From: Isoetes taiwanensis
Lineage: Eukaryota; Streptophyta; Lycopodiopsida; Isoetales; Isoetaceae
Direction of reading: 5' to 3'
NCBI GenBank assembly: GCA_021234155.1
Contig: JAJEKV010000053.1
Location: 6,899,424-6,963,423 of the forward strand
DNA: 64,000 nt
In this document: positions 23,812 through 36,823 of the stretch, one piece after another
Position numbering within the stretch: position 1 is the first letter of the stretch
How the letters are laid out: each line of letters opens with the position of its first letter
The notes under the pieces: generated by a model
Told to the model about the DNA's origin: nothing
What the model saw: the letters and a program-made list of their open reading frames with translations, nothing else
Database searches by the model: none
Position numbers and translations under genes: made by a program

Positions 23812-24531
23812 ACAGTTCTGCTCACCTATTAGTTGGATCCATAGATAAAGAAGTCTTATCTATGGACTTTGTTGCTACTTTCCTTCTTTTCAGGTTCTTG
23901 TAGTTTGATGGATGCTCAACATGCAGATTCTCACCATCGGTCTCTAAATAGTTGGATAAACTGTCAATGGACTTGCTGCAAACTTAATTACTATAGCAAC
24001 ATGCATACCAGTATCGTGTTCTGATGGATTAGTTGTTGAAGCCATACTCGGAGATGGTAGGGAGAGGACAGGACTGTTTGAATTGCTTGCTTTTGATATT
24101 CCCATCCATTCTGCCATAGATGCAACTCCGGCATAGAGATGTGACATGCAAACAATAATTATTGAGCTCATCAAAAGAGGGAAGAGTTTTACCTCCTCTT
24201 ATAATTTTTAAAGTTTTTTTGCCTGAAGAAGCAAGCAGCCCCTGCTAGTACTGCGAAAGATCATGATGCAACTGCTATTACGGTTTCCCATACATCAGTG
24301 CAAAATAATCTCTGTACACAGTACTATAAATGGAGTGCTTGCACTCTTAATTGCATAGTATCTATAGCATCTTGTAAACAAAAGATAATCAACCCCATTT
24401 AAAAATAGCACATTAGCTAATCTGTTCTCCTTGATAGCACATTAGCATGATCATGAAGCACAATGCAAGACATACATATACATGCTTTTTGCTGGCAGCA
24501 CAAAGCCTGTTAAAAGCTTTTGTTAAATGTT

Positions 24532-24828
24532 TTAATTTATACGCCCAAGGTAAAGACAATATTCTTCTCTGCCATATAAACCCATGGATGTGCTTCCTGT
24601 AGTATCAAAGCCTTGATCTGGCAGCCTACGGTAATCGAAGAACAAAATGGGTGTCAAGGAACTCGCCATGCCACTGCTAATAGGCACTTCTACAAAACAA
24701 GTTAATGTGAAAAACCCAGCAAATTTAACATGCAACTTGACACCAGACGTCCTTAGAAATACTGCAAGAAGAATGGGTGCTGCAATCGCCCAAAGAGGAA
24801 TCAGATCGAACAAAAAGTTGTATTGCAT
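24532..24828 (-). CDS. Hydrophobic ORF of unknown function
   Basis: ATG at 24828; starts MQYNFLFDLIPLWAIAAPIL, a signal-anchor-like hydrophobic stretch, then a second hydrophobic stretch. Lies upstream of and parallel to the amidohydrolase exons; it may be their first exon or another captured fragment. No homologue recognised. Confidence 0.3.
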   Translation of the reverse strand: MQYNFLFDLIPLWAIAAPILLAVFLRTSGVKLHVKFAGFFTLTCFVEVPISSGMASSLTPILFFDYRRLPDQGFDTTGSTSMGLYGREEYCLYLGRIN

Positions 24829-25379
24829 TTGATGGCCATGTGTAGTGCTCCATTGAGTTCTCAGAAGCTCCAGATATTTGCAATTCTGTAAGAAAGCACC
24901 ATATAGCCGACCAAGAAGTTTTTAAGCTCAGACCATTTCAAGGGCTTGTTTCTCAAGACTTAGAGCTTGTTTCTCATAATGGAGGCATGCATCTAACAAA
25001 AAATGACATGGCAAGCCTATATAACACAAAATCTTAAGGTGGGAAAAAAAAGAAGAAGAAGTACTTGTAAGGTTTACCAGAAGGGCCTATGTATAGAAAT
25101 ATGATATCAATTTAATAGCGGCAAAATTGTCAAAAGCACAAAAACAAAAGCCTAGTCCCGTCTAATGCTCATGATTCATGCTTATCCATTTAATAGAGCT
25201 TAAAATAAGGTGTTCAATAACGATTCAAACAAACCTCTTCCAAATAAACGTAGTTATCAAAGGCTGACTACAGACATAATTGAAGATGAAATGGAGCTCC
25301 AAAATTTAACCCTAGGGTATTGTTAACAACTCCAAAAAACCCTTCAAAGGAGTATCATGGAAAGGGAAATATAACAATA

Positions 25380-25753
25380 TGTTACAACACCATGGAAGGG
25401 ACCAAGTTTGGCTACCATGAACCCCCTGGGTTCCCCACTCCTCGAGTCCCTTGAACTCCCCACGCCAGACTTGTGTTGATCCCCTGGATCAATACTGCAA
25501 CATCGTGCAGTTCTCTAATCATTCCCAGAACGATTCTCCATGGCCTCCCCTTCTTGAGATCCATGATCTCTTATATAGAGTACCTACTCTTGTGGCATGC
25601 TGCCACGTGTATGCATGCATGCATATGGACTCTTGGAGTCTCCTTATGCCACTTGTCCCTTAAACCTCTAATCCTTAGGTTTAATGGTCCTATGACCTAG
25701 GGACCAACATATGTATGTAACATATGACTTAGGGCTAACCCATGTTCGTAACA
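25380..25753 (-). mobile_element. LTR of a retrotransposon (374 bp)
   Basis: On the minus strand it runs TGTTACGAACATGG.. to ..GGTGTTGTAACA, with matched TGTTAC/GTAACA termini. It is preceded by a polypurine tract (GAAGGGGGGAGG, 25769-25757) and contains a TATA box (CTCTATATAAG, about 25570). This is the 3' LTR of a minus-oriented element. The internal part to the right lacks a recognisable gag or pol, and no second LTR was seen, so it is a deleted or non-autonomous copy. Confidence 0.7.
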
Positions 25754-25808
25754 TACCTCCCCCCTTCAAATCCTTGGTCCCCAAGGATCATGGGAGTATG
25801 TGTATCTT

Positions 25809-26014
25809 GAAACCCATTCCCTGGGTCACCCAGTGACCATGGTTTCACCATCTAGTCCATTTTGAAACCCTTTCCCTAAATGACCTTGTGATCATGGTTT
25901 CATCTTCTCGTCCCTTCAGAAACCCGTTCCCTGGATCACTCTGTGATCATGGTTTCATCCTCTAGTCCCTTCCGAAACCCGTTCCCTGGATCACCCTGTG
26001 ATCATGGTTTCATA
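25809..26014 (+). repeat. 55-bp tandem repeat, nearly four copies
   Basis: Units begin GAAACCC at 25809, 25864, 25919 and 25974, spaced exactly 55 bases. Each includes TGATCATGGTTTCA (or a close variant) in the middle. Located directly inside the LTR element. Confidence 0.9.
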
Positions 26015-27844
26015 GCTCATTCTTTAGCAGACGTCCTACTTGCCATCCCTGATGCAAGTATCTAATTTTTTTAGTTTTAGGTAACTGACCTCATATTGAC
26101 TCCACTAATCCTTCCGTGTTATCAGGGGATTTTGAGTCAGCTGAGGATTTGGCTGCGTGTACACTTCACTTTCCCATGTGGCCTTGGGAAGTGACTGATC
26201 TTGCCACAAGATCTAGTACTGCGCAATACTCTTATTGCGACCTCAGAATGCGAAAGTGTCTAGAATCGCCGGGGAGTTACCTCGAGCTAAGGGCTAGGAG
26301 CACTTGTCACAATCTTTGGACAATATTGCTTTCTTTGAGTTGACTTATGTGGAATAGGGTGCACTCCTAATCCATTCATAAGTTCTAACTCAACTCATAT
26401 GCTGTCTTCATTGACCCTTCCTGAGTCCAACATATTGGGACATCTATAACTAATGGTCTCAAGGTTCTTACCTTGCCACTAGTATTATAATACCTATTTG
26501 GAACTTTGCGTCTATTCTTCTGCCAAGAACCCCAGGTTCTTTATGACACATGTACCAACTTTTTGGACTAGAACAGAGGCCCACTTTATCCCTTAGTTGA
26601 CACTTAGTGCAACTAAGTACCTAATGCTAGTCATGTGAATTCACTAACCTATGTGAATTCAATATTCTTGATCCCAGATCTAAGAACACTATGCTACAAA
26701 AGACCATGCTTCTTATAAGCAATACAGTGGTAATGACCATAGACTCCCCCAGAAATCTAATTAGAAACAAGATTCTAATAATTGTACCACTCACACTCTG
26801 ATCGTTCATCAAAGATCTTTTGCAACATTAACCCCAGGTTAATCCTTGCATTTCTAGAGACCTTGCTCTATAAATAGCCAATACAACAATTATGGATAAT
26901 CATGAATTCTAATTGGATTCTCTATCACAACTCCCATAGTTGATTCTCTTCCTCCAAGCATCTCAAGAATCCTTATATTCATGTATACTACTTTGATAAC
27001 AAGTAGTGATGGTTCAGACTCTGCCCTTTTTGGTCTCCATGGCATGCATGGCCCTGCCAGCATAACGCCATTCCTCTAGGAAAACATTCTTCCTAAGTCT
27101 GACAACCTTCGTATCTTTATTAGGTACCATCTTAAATTCCCTTATAACAAAATCTCAGTTGAATATCTGCCACTTCCCTCATAACTACAAGAAAAACCAT
27201 ACCTGCAATAGCAGTTGTATGCTTCCATCCACATGATACCAGATAAATCTTAAAATGTCAACCAGGAAAATAAACTGAACTTGGGACTTTCAACCACATT
27301 AATTTGTTCATTTCTTTTCAATAGAAAGATAGCAGTAATTTTTTTAAAGCATGCTCTGTGCTTGAAGTTAATTGAAGATCAATGACCCTTACCATCTCAA
27401 TGGCATATGTCACAAAATCTCCCTCTAGTGCTTATTATTACAGGTTATTATTACAGGTTATTTTATCTACATAATTTATAATGCTTATTATTACAACTAT
27501 CTACATAATTTATAGCAGTTTTTAGCATGTTCTGGCATACATAGATACATCACCAGGGTCTAAAGCTCTGGTTGCTGATGTGGGCCTATTGCCTTTGTCC
27601 AGGTAAGTTGTTCCTTTGATATTACAAGGAACCTAAATTGCAGAACATGGATTAAGGTATATAGCTTGGGATGAAAGCATCCGGAACATGTAGCAGACAC
27701 ATTTTATAAGTCTATTCGAGGTATTTAACTTTTTAATTTTGAGATTAGTTTATATTGCATTGTTGTAAAAGTAAAGGCCTATTCCAGTTGTTTATCCTCC
27801 CCTTTTTTCTTTGTAGTGATGCCTCAGGTTGTAGCGTATCGCCT
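26015..27844. other. Possible retrotransposon interior and spacer
   Basis: No protein domain recognised on either strand. Small duplications occur at 27425-27530 (TTATTATTACAGG, CTACATAATTTATA). Confidence 0.35.
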
Positions 27845-29409
27845 CGCCCTATCTCCTTCATATAAAAATATGTCAGTGTCCAAAAAAGATGACGTGGACA
27901 GGGGGAAAAAAATCCACGTCAGCAGGTCAGATTGGGATGGAGGGTCAGGATTTCTTCAGGCTAAGCAGAAACGGGGCTTTAGCGTCCGACGGAGCTTGGC
28001 TTGCAAAGAGTTCTGGTTCTCTAGGCTACTCAATCCGGTGCCTTTCCGAGGTTTTTATATATATGCAGGGGTTTCTCTAGTCCCGCTGCCGTGGATTCGA
28101 CGTTCGTTGTCTGTGGTATTCTCTGGATTCAATGCGGCTCTTTCCCTGTGCTATTGTGTGAGTGCTTAGGATCGTGGATAGTAAATTTCTGGTCTAAATT
28201 CCTATAGGCACCTCTAGTAGTTACCTTTTACAGGTTTTGAGGAGCTCTTACGTTACGCCACACACTCCCTCGTGCCAGCTTGCGCAATTGGGGCATGGCG
28301 GAAGATCGGCGGCGACTCCTCTCTTACGTGATTCGTTCTTCCTTGCCTATTCCCTTTTGGCTTGATTTTTTTCTCTATGCAATGGGGGGTGTTAGGACAT
28401 GGCAGAAAGCAGATCAAGCAATGGCAGAGGAAAGGATGAATTAGGCTGGAGAGCTCTATGCCCTGTTTTAATATGTCTGTGTGTGGGGACAGAGGCTAAC
28501 ATTATTTGGTGTTTTGTTGAAAGGCCAAAGGAGCTCCTTTCTTTCCAAAACTACCCAGGCAGCCAAGTCTGGCCATACAGGACAACTTGCCATTTCCTCA
28601 CGTTTCAGATCATAAACGCCTCATATCTTAATCTTAGAACTCTGATCAATGTGGACTAAAGCCTTTCTTCTTCTCTACTAAGCAGGCTTCTGGAAGGAAG
28701 CGTCCATGACTTGGCATGCAAGAAGACCCCAGGAATCTAATGCATCCTCATGTGCTTGGTCTGAACTCGTCCCTTTGTGAGCAGGATCAACACAAAAATA
28801 AGCACTCTAAGGTGATCAGTAGGCATTCGAGCCTTGAACCACGGCTCTAGTCTTTACTTTCTCTGCATCTCTTCTTGGCTTCATTACTCTGACATATTGC
28901 AAGTATGTTCAACTGCCTTCACGCTGTTGGGTTTGCTTATTGTTCAGAGCCTACTTACTGATAAATGCTTTTGATTTTCTCCCCATTGAACAGATGTTGC
29001 TGGTTAAAACTTCTTATTTTAGTGAAGGACTGATAATCTAATAGTTACTTTCTCTGCATCTCTTCTTGGCTTCATTACTCTGACATATTGCAAGTTACGT
29101 TTTCAACTTGTAAAAGCCAAACATTAAGGGTTTTGTTGGGTTTGCTTATTGTTTGAGCCTGAATTCTTGATAAATGCTTTTGATTTTCTCAGGCGGATGT
29201 AGGAACTTGGGTTAAAAAACTTCTTATTTTAGTGAAGGACTGATAATCTAATACAAGAACGTTTGAGATTTGTTGTTTAAGGCATGGTCTTAAAATGCTT
29301 TAGTAAGCGAGCAATGTTCCTTTTGTCATATAGCAGTATGTAATGCCATATGCCAAATATACTGCTAAGTCATATGGAGATGGAATAATAAATTGAGATG
29401 GAATAATAA
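27845..29409 (+). repeat. Giant inverted repeat, left arm
   Basis: Reverse complement of 29802-31355 with scattered substitutions and small indels. The arm contains GATGACGTGGACAGGGG near the outer end, a TATATATA box (about 28058) pointing inward, a GC-rich transcribed-looking stretch, a short frame starting MAESRSSNGRGKDELG, and an internal tandem duplication of about 190 bp (28857-29050 and 29045-29260). Outer end near CCCTATCTCCTTCATAT; no clear target duplication. Confidence 0.9.
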
Positions 29410-29801
29410 AGATTGTGCTTTTAGTATTTAATATTTTATTGTATATTTATTATTTGAGGCATCATTCAAATTTAATTTTATTGTCATATTTTCTTAAATC
29501 AATATTGATAAGACGTATGTCATTATCTTGATCGTTGATTAAAGTATAACAAGACACAAAAAAGAGCATTTGAAAAAATAGAGACAACTTAAAAAAATAC
29601 CCCAACAATGCAATAAGTATTGACTATGGAAAGTGTGTATACGTTGAATCTCACCTCATAATAAAAAATACAATAAGAATTAAATTTGAATCTCACCTCA
29701 TAATAAAAAATACAATAAAAATTAAATGTTATAAAAAACTTTCTAATATACATACGTGGAAAACATTATCGTTGAGGCAATAGGAGCATTAGATTTATAA
29801 C
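29410..29801. other. Spacer (loop) of the giant palindrome
   Basis: 392 bp, very AT-rich, with a tandem duplication of GAATCTCACCTCATAATAAA.. at about 29646-29730. No gene. Confidence 0.8.
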
Positions 29802-31355
29802 TATTATTCCATCTCAATTTATTATTCCATCTCCATAATCCATCAAGGATATTTGGCATATGGCATTACAACTACCAATATGACAAAAGGAACATTGATG
29901 CTATTTAAAGCATTTTAAGACCATGCCTTAAACAACAAATCTCAAACGTTCTTGTATTAGATTATCAGTCCTTCACTAAAATAAGAAGTTTTAACCAGCA
30001 ACATCTGTTCTATGGGGAGAAAATCAAAAGCATTTATCAACCTAGGCTCGAACAATCAAGTTCAATTTTGGAATTTCAGCTTTCTTGAGCACTTGCAATA
30101 TGTCGAGTAATGAAGCCAAGAAGAGATGTAGAGAAAGTAACTATTAGATTATCAGTCCTTCACTAAAATAAGAAGTTTTAACCAGCAACATCTGTTCAAT
30201 GGGGAGAAAATCAAAAGCATTTATCAGTAAGTAGGCTCTGAACAATAAGCAAACCCAACAGCGTGAAGGCAGTTGAACATACTTGCAATATGTCAGAGTA
30301 ATGAAGCCAAGAAGAGATGCAGAGAAAGTAAAGACTAGAGCCGTGGTTCAAGGCTTGAATGCCTACTGATCACCTCAGAGTGCTTATTTTTGTGTTGATC
30401 CTGCTCACAAAGGGACGAGTTCAGACCAAGCACATGAGGATGCATTAGATTCCTGGGGTCTTCTTGCATGCCAAGTCATGGACGCTTCCTTCCAGAAGCC
30501 TGCTTAGTAGAGAAGAAGAAAGGCTTTAGTCCACATTGATCAGAGTTCTAAGATTAAGATATGAGGCGTTTATGATCTGAAACGTGAGGAAATGGCAAGT
30601 GGATACTTACCTTGTCCTGTATGGCCAGACTTGGCTGCCTGGGTAGTTTTGGAAAGAAAGGACCTCCTTTGGCCTTTCAACAAAACACCAAATAATGTTA
30701 GCCTCTGTCCCCACACACAGACATATTAAAACAGGGCATAGAGCTCTCCAGCCTAATTCATCCTTTCCTCTGCCATTGCTTGATCTGCTTTCTGCCATGT
30801 CCTAACACCCCCCATTGCATAGAGAAAAAAATCAAGCCAAAAGGGAATAGGCAAGGAAGAACGAATCACAGCTAAGAGAGGAGCTGCTGCCGGATCTTCT
30901 GCCATGCCCTAATTGCCGGCGCGTGCACAGAGGAGTGTGTGGCAGAACAGAAGAGCTCCTCAAAACCTGTAAAAGGTAACTACTAGAGGTGCCTATAGGA
31001 ATTTAGACCAGAAATTTACTATCCACGATCCTAAGCACTCACACAATAGCACAGGGAAAGAGCCGCATTGAATCCAGAGAATACCACAGACAATGAACGT
31101 CGAATCCACGGCAAATGGACTAGAGAACCCCCCGATATATATAAAAAACCCCTGAAAGGCACCGATTGAGCAGCCTAGAGAACTGAAATCCTTTGCAAGC
31201 CAAGCTCGGCTTGGACGCTAAAGCCCCCGCTTCTCGCTTAGCCCTCAAGAAATCCTCGACCCTCCATCCCAAACGACGACGGCCGACGTGGTTTTTTTTC
31301 CCCTGTCCACGTCATCTTTTTTGGACACTGACATATTTTTATATGAAGGAGATAA
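29802..31355 (-). repeat. Giant inverted repeat, right arm
   Basis: Mirror of 27845-29409, including the MAESRSSN.. frame (30798-30607), the inward TATATATA (about 31137) and the same internal tandem duplication. The arms have diverged a little, so the duplication is not brand new. Confidence 0.9.
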
Positions 31356-32067
31356 GGGTCAGATAAAAAGTTTGCGATTCTAACTGGGGAGATAAGTTTG
31401 TGATTCTTTTCAGATGGATTTATACGATGCAATTCCTTCCGGAAGTATTGAGCGTTAGGATGTTATCGAAAGGATTAGTTTGGACGGCCATGGTCATCCA
31501 ATCACGCAGATGGTCGTGTCGACATGAACGCCTGAATTTTGAGAGGATCGCATGAAGATTCAAAGTCTTGCCGTTCTGCTTCTTCCCACTAATTTCTGGA
31601 TCGCTGCTAAGTACCTAAGATGTGTCACGTGCTGAAATCCAAGCGAATCATGTTGATATGAATCTGTTTAGCCGAGGAGAGAGCCGACGGAATGGATGGA
31701 TGTCAACATGGATTCATTCATGTCAAAAGCCTGCATACGACCCGTCCACTTTGAGTTTTTGACATCCAAAGCTAGATGTTGATCTGATCATGTGACCCGA
31801 TTCTGAAGCCCAGAAATGAAACCATTGGGAGGAAAATTCTCCGTGAAGGGTTATAGTGCAAAAGTATCACCCATTAAGGGTATTGATATTTTGAATATTA
31901 TCGGGATGCTATTTTAAGTGCTAGAACGAGATGCTTTTGGCAAATATCATAAGGACACCAAGGACCTACCTTCATGTAGCAAAGAAAAAGTATAAAAGAA
32001 AAACGACATTTGAAATTTTCTATTTATCTCAGCCTGAGGAAGGGAAAGACCTGAAATTGATAAGGGA

Positions 32068-33327
32068 CGAAAAAAAGGGGGCGTGAAATTTCGCCCCCAA
32101 AGAGCAGCTTCGTGCATCCGTAAAAATAGAGTGGGCCACTTTCTGCCCTATCTGCCTATGTATGTCTGCCACGTGGCAGACATTCTTTCCAAGAACCAGT
32201 CATTCTTAAACTTAAATTTTCAGGAATAAGTCATTCTGAGGCAATTTTTTTAAGTTATGTATTTCTGCTGTTAAAATTTCTCCATCAACAGATATTCATC
32301 AAACTTATAAATTCATGGATAGATTCATATAGAGAGATTGATAAAATCATAACTCTTTTGCATTCATAAAACTATTAGAGAATTACATAGAATCACAAGA
32401 GAGGTCCTTTCTGCTTTCTTATCCGAGCTTTGGAAGTTACAAAAATCCCTTATATTTTTCATATTTGAGTTTCATAGTCCAAAAGCCCTCTCATTATTGG
32501 AGTACAGTTGACTGAAACGGAGCTCATTATCGGCAGCCATTTAGGAAAAAGAGAATGATGAACAAGAAACAGAGCTCCAAGTTGAGATATTAGAAAGAAC
32601 TGCCGCTGCCACTGTCATAAGCTTGCGTTGAAGAGATCTGGCTGCCATACCATGCTTTGCTCCAAGAAACTCGTCCATACCCATAAGCCAGCTCCAAAAA
32701 CTCATCCCCAGCATCAAGAAAGTCATCCTGGCATTCTAGAAACCCTGATATGTCAAAAATCGAAACAATAGAGGCAAGAATAGAAAGAAAGCATAAAAAA
32801 TCGACTACTTGCCATAAAAACATGAAAAATCAGAGGCATTGCACCTAGAAAGCTCCAAGATACTCAAGAACAGTAGTTATCGACTTAAAATGCTCAAAAA
32901 ACCACGAAAAAAAGTGGCACTCCACTTGAAAACTGAATCGCCATAATACCACAATGAAGCCACTCCAGAGGACGTAAGAAATAGGTCGATCGCCCTAGCT
33001 AAGCTCCTTGGCGTCAAGGCGGCGCCATAGTTGAAGCTCCGCCGGAAGAGAAAGAACAGTAGCAGAAAGTGGCCAACCCGTATTTTCACGTTACATTAAT
33101 GTCCACGTGTCGGGGATTCCGGCCGCGCGGAGGCCAATTTTTTGGCCGGAATCGCCGACATGCGGACATTCCTGTATACGGAAATTTTCTATCGATTTCC
33201 AGTTGACTTTCCTGCCCTCGAGCCTGTGGTCGCGTTCTCCTGCTAAGCGGCGCTCTCCGGCGCCGCCAGCGAATACTATGCCGAAGAAAGAAATCGGGGG
33301 CAAATTTCACGCCCCTTTTTTTTTCGT
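32068..33327. mobile_element. Putative TIR element with hairpin ends
   Basis: Left end ACGAAAAAAAGGGGGCGTGA.. (32068-32100) is nearly repeated in inverted orientation at 33294-33327. Each end also contains a self-complementary GGGGGCG..CGCCCCC-like hairpin around TGAAATT. The interior has only short, unconvincing frames. Target duplication not evident, so class is uncertain. Confidence 0.45.
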
Positions 33328-34007
33328 TGAAGAATTTTCGCCGCTCAAAAATTTTCGTCGCTCGGTTGAAATTTTCTGGCGGCCGCCATCTGACCTGGCG
33401 GCGCCGCTCCTGGCTCCGAAAATGTCAACCGAAATTTTCTCGGCGAAAATTTCTTCTTCCAAAAATGGTGGCTACCTCTTTATATAGGAGATGCTTCTGG
33501 AACTGTAGAAGGTTGATCTGCCCCTCTGATTGTGGACATGTTTCTAAAGAGCTAGCGAAAGAAACGTGGGAGCTTTGAAGGCAGAGGTTAAAGCCTGGTA
33601 AAGGAGCAGGTTTTCGGTCCGGTAATGCCCTATGCTTAAATGCAGTGATAATGTTGTTGTTTCTATTTGGTAGGTTCATGCCTGATATGCGGACATGTAA
33701 GGGAACTTTAATTATGGGTTGAGCATTACGAAATGAATGACATGAATTTTTATAACTCTCAGCTCCATTTGGTGTTGAGAATTAATATGTGATAGCATGT
33801 TGTTTTGCTCAAATCTCGTAAGAAGTAGCTGCTACATTCTCCTGATTATTATAGATAAATCAATGCTTTTGCATATGAAAATATTCATCATGGCAATGCC
33901 TCATTCTATTGTAGAAAGTAGTTTCATCTGTTGTCACTTAACATCTGCCTGTTTTCTGTTTCCCAACCAGTTGCTTTTATAGCCCATGTGAGAAAGTTTC
34001 CAAAGGT
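33328..34007. other. Spacer downstream of the receptor kinase
   Basis: No gene. It contains the 3' region of the receptor kinase. Confidence 0.5.
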
Positions 34008-36823
34008 TCATTCTCCTGCAAATTAAGTATATGTCACTACAGCAATTTGGAATTTCACTTTCTTGAGCAAAGCAAGAAAGTACACTATACCTGATATGCC
34101 CGCCGCGGCTGTCACTTGATTGGGAAGAGGAGGTATTGTGATTGTTTTATTCAACATAAGCCAAACGTTTCTCATTCTTGGACGAGCATTGGGATCTTCT
34201 TGTGTGCATAAAAGTGCTACAATGCTCATGTCCAGAACCTCCTTTTTGTCAAATTTGTCATTTAACCTCTCATCAATGAGCTCAAGAACGTAGGAAGGTT
34301 CTGCCAAAGCTAACTCATGTGCCTGTTCGACTATTGTAGTTGATAAGGTAGCATCATCATCCCAGCTTTGGACACTAGTCCTTACAGGACGTTTACCACT
34401 TACTAGCCCGAACAACACTACTCCAAAACTGTAAACATCCACCTTGTCCGATAACTCGTTATAGTAAATATACTCTACAAAAAAAGAGCATTTATGCATG
34501 ATTATCTATGATGAGCATATGGACTAATTAAGCAAGAGAAGGTATATGATATGGTTTTTATTTTACCTGGTGCCATGTAACCAAATGTTCCAGCCTTGTT
34601 TTCCACTGTTTCAGAAGTCCTCTCCTTAAAAAATCTCGCTAGTCCAAAATCTGCTACACAGGCATTCATATCCTTGTCCAGCAAAATGTTTGCGGGCTTC
34701 ACATCACAATGAATCACATGATATTTTGATTCCTCATGCAAATATTGCAATCCGCATGCAGCTCCAATGGCTATCTTCATTCTTGATTTCCAATCAAGTC
34801 CAGGCCCAGTGAATAATGCATTTTCTAGACTTCCATTCTCCATATAATCACAAACTAACAAAGAGTTTTCAGGTCCTAAATAATAACCATTGATTCCCAC
34901 CAGATTTTTGTGCTGAAGCATGCTTAAAATTGAAATTTCTTTCTTGAAAGTTTGGGCATCCTTGTTGCTGTTTCCCATCAGTTGCTTGATTGCTACAACA
35001 GTGCCATCAGGAAGAATGCCTTTGTGTACTGACCCAAATCCTCCCTTCCCAAGCAAAAATTTGTCATCAAAACCATTTGTAGCTTCCCACAGCTGCTTGT
35101 ACGTGTAGATGGTTGGCCCAATTTTTGACATGCTTTCCAGCTTTATTAAAGGTTCGTTAGCAGCAGATCGTCTTGAAGTCCTCCTCCTGCAAATTATAAC
35201 GAAACAAACTGCAAAAACTAACACCAGGAATGCAGCTAATCCCCCTGCTATGCCACCAATAAGGATTCCTTTGGAGGATTTCTTGCTTGAATTCGTTGGT
35301 GTAACAGAGATGGCATATATCATTGGGCTTGATGCAATAGTGTAATAATAATTATAGCGGCTGCCTATCAATTCGATTGATATGGTTCCATTTTTCACCG
35401 ATGCATTTATTGAACGTGTGTAAGAATCACTGCCTGCTTCAGCCCACAGATCCAAATTCTGAAGCACCAACTGCCCTTGAACAAAAACATCAAATACTCT
35501 AGCATTTTTGGAATAAACATATGTATCCACAAAATAGAGGGTGACGTTGTAGTTTCCATTTGTCAGATTTGTGCCATGGTAAGCAAGATAATTTGATGAC
35601 CATTTGGCAGTACCATACACACCAGCCTGATTCTTTGATGATATATTGCCACCCCTTGAGGTATCGGTAGAATAATTTGCACCTTCCAAGCCAGAAATTT
35701 CCATTGTCCAGGATGTGTTTCCAATGTGATGCAGACCTGTTGATACCTCTGTGCTATCTGCTACAAAAGTCTCACCATCAACTGTAATCTCTGCCCCTCC
35801 TGCATTAACTCTAAAAGCCCCTTCAGAGCCAGTTGTAGAGGGAAAACAGACTTCTTGTTTGACAGAAGATGCATCACAATTGAGATCTAGAACGGAATTC
35901 TGATCTGCGAAATAGTTGAATGAAAAATCCCTCTCTTTTATAGAGGCTAGATGCGTTGTTGAACCTGTTAAAATGTTATGGGACACATCTAGTCTTGAAA
36001 GCTTTGACAGATTACCAAAAGCTTGAGGAATTGAACCTTCCAGTTGGTTGTGCCCTACAAGCAAGATGTTTAAGTTGGATCCTGCAAGCCTTACTGGAAT
36101 GTTTCCATCGAAATTGTTAAAACCCAAATCACATACTGTAAGATTGGCAAGGGATACATTGGGGATTGGACCAGAAAAATTATTTCTATTAAGCTTGAGA
36201 AGCCGAAGCATTGGCATGCTCTGGATGAAGGAAATATTTCCTGAGAATGAGTTATAAGACAGAGCAAGGTCTGACATAAGTGATAAATTGGCAAAGGACT
36301 GAGGCAGTGGTCCAGACATTTGGTTGGAGTGAAGCCATAATTTAGTGAGGTTCGTCAATCTTCCGATGTGATCTGGAATGCTGCCTGTTAGGCTATTTGT
36401 AGCCATGACAAGTTCCTGCAGGTGGGTTAGATCGCCTATGGAAGATGGAATGGTGCCATTAAGCTTGTTATTATCCAACTGCAGAATTTTCAAGCTGCTC
36501 AAGTTTCCAATCTCAGGGGGGATGCTTCCACTCAGTGCGTTGGTTCCCAGGCTCAACTCTTGCAGCAAACTAAGGTTGCCTATAGAACTGGGAATGCTTC
36601 CTGAGTATCTTTTGTTACTTAGACTAATCTGTGTAACATTACCTTCCTTGTTGCAAGTAACTCCATCCCATTGGCAAGGATCAGAATTGCTGTTTAAATC
36701 CCATCCGGAAATGCTAAGTGCCTTTGCAATATCTTGGATGGCATTCAACTCTGCTGTACCAAGAGCTTCTGCGCAAATTAAGAGAATTGCCATGCTTAAA
36801 ACATCAACTAAGAGAGATGGCAT
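34008..36823 (-). CDS. LRR-malectin receptor-like kinase with non-RD catalytic loop
   Basis: Three exons: 36823-34567, 34474-34091, 34015-34008, joined at CCAG/GTAAAA..TTGTAG and TCAG/GTATAG..TTGCAG; splicing restores the kinase motif GYMAPEY. About 882 residues. Order: signal peptide; LRR N-cap (W..DPCQWDGVTC); about nine plant LRRs (residues 75-300); malectin-like domain (about 335-500, FRVNAGGAEITVDG..); Ser-rich linker; TM helix (GGIAGGLAAFLVLVFAVCFV); kinase with GKGGFGSVHKG, VAIK lysine, HCDVKPANILLD and DFG. The catalytic loop has Cys instead of Arg before Asp (non-RD), a feature known from many immune receptors. Architecture fits LRR-VIII kinases. It is the only clearly intact, spliced host gene here; ligand unknown. 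Confidence 0.9.

Noticed and set aside
28399-28659. MAESRSSNGRGK.. as a protein gene
   Set aside because: Short, duplicated only because it sits in the palindrome arms, and no domain recognised.
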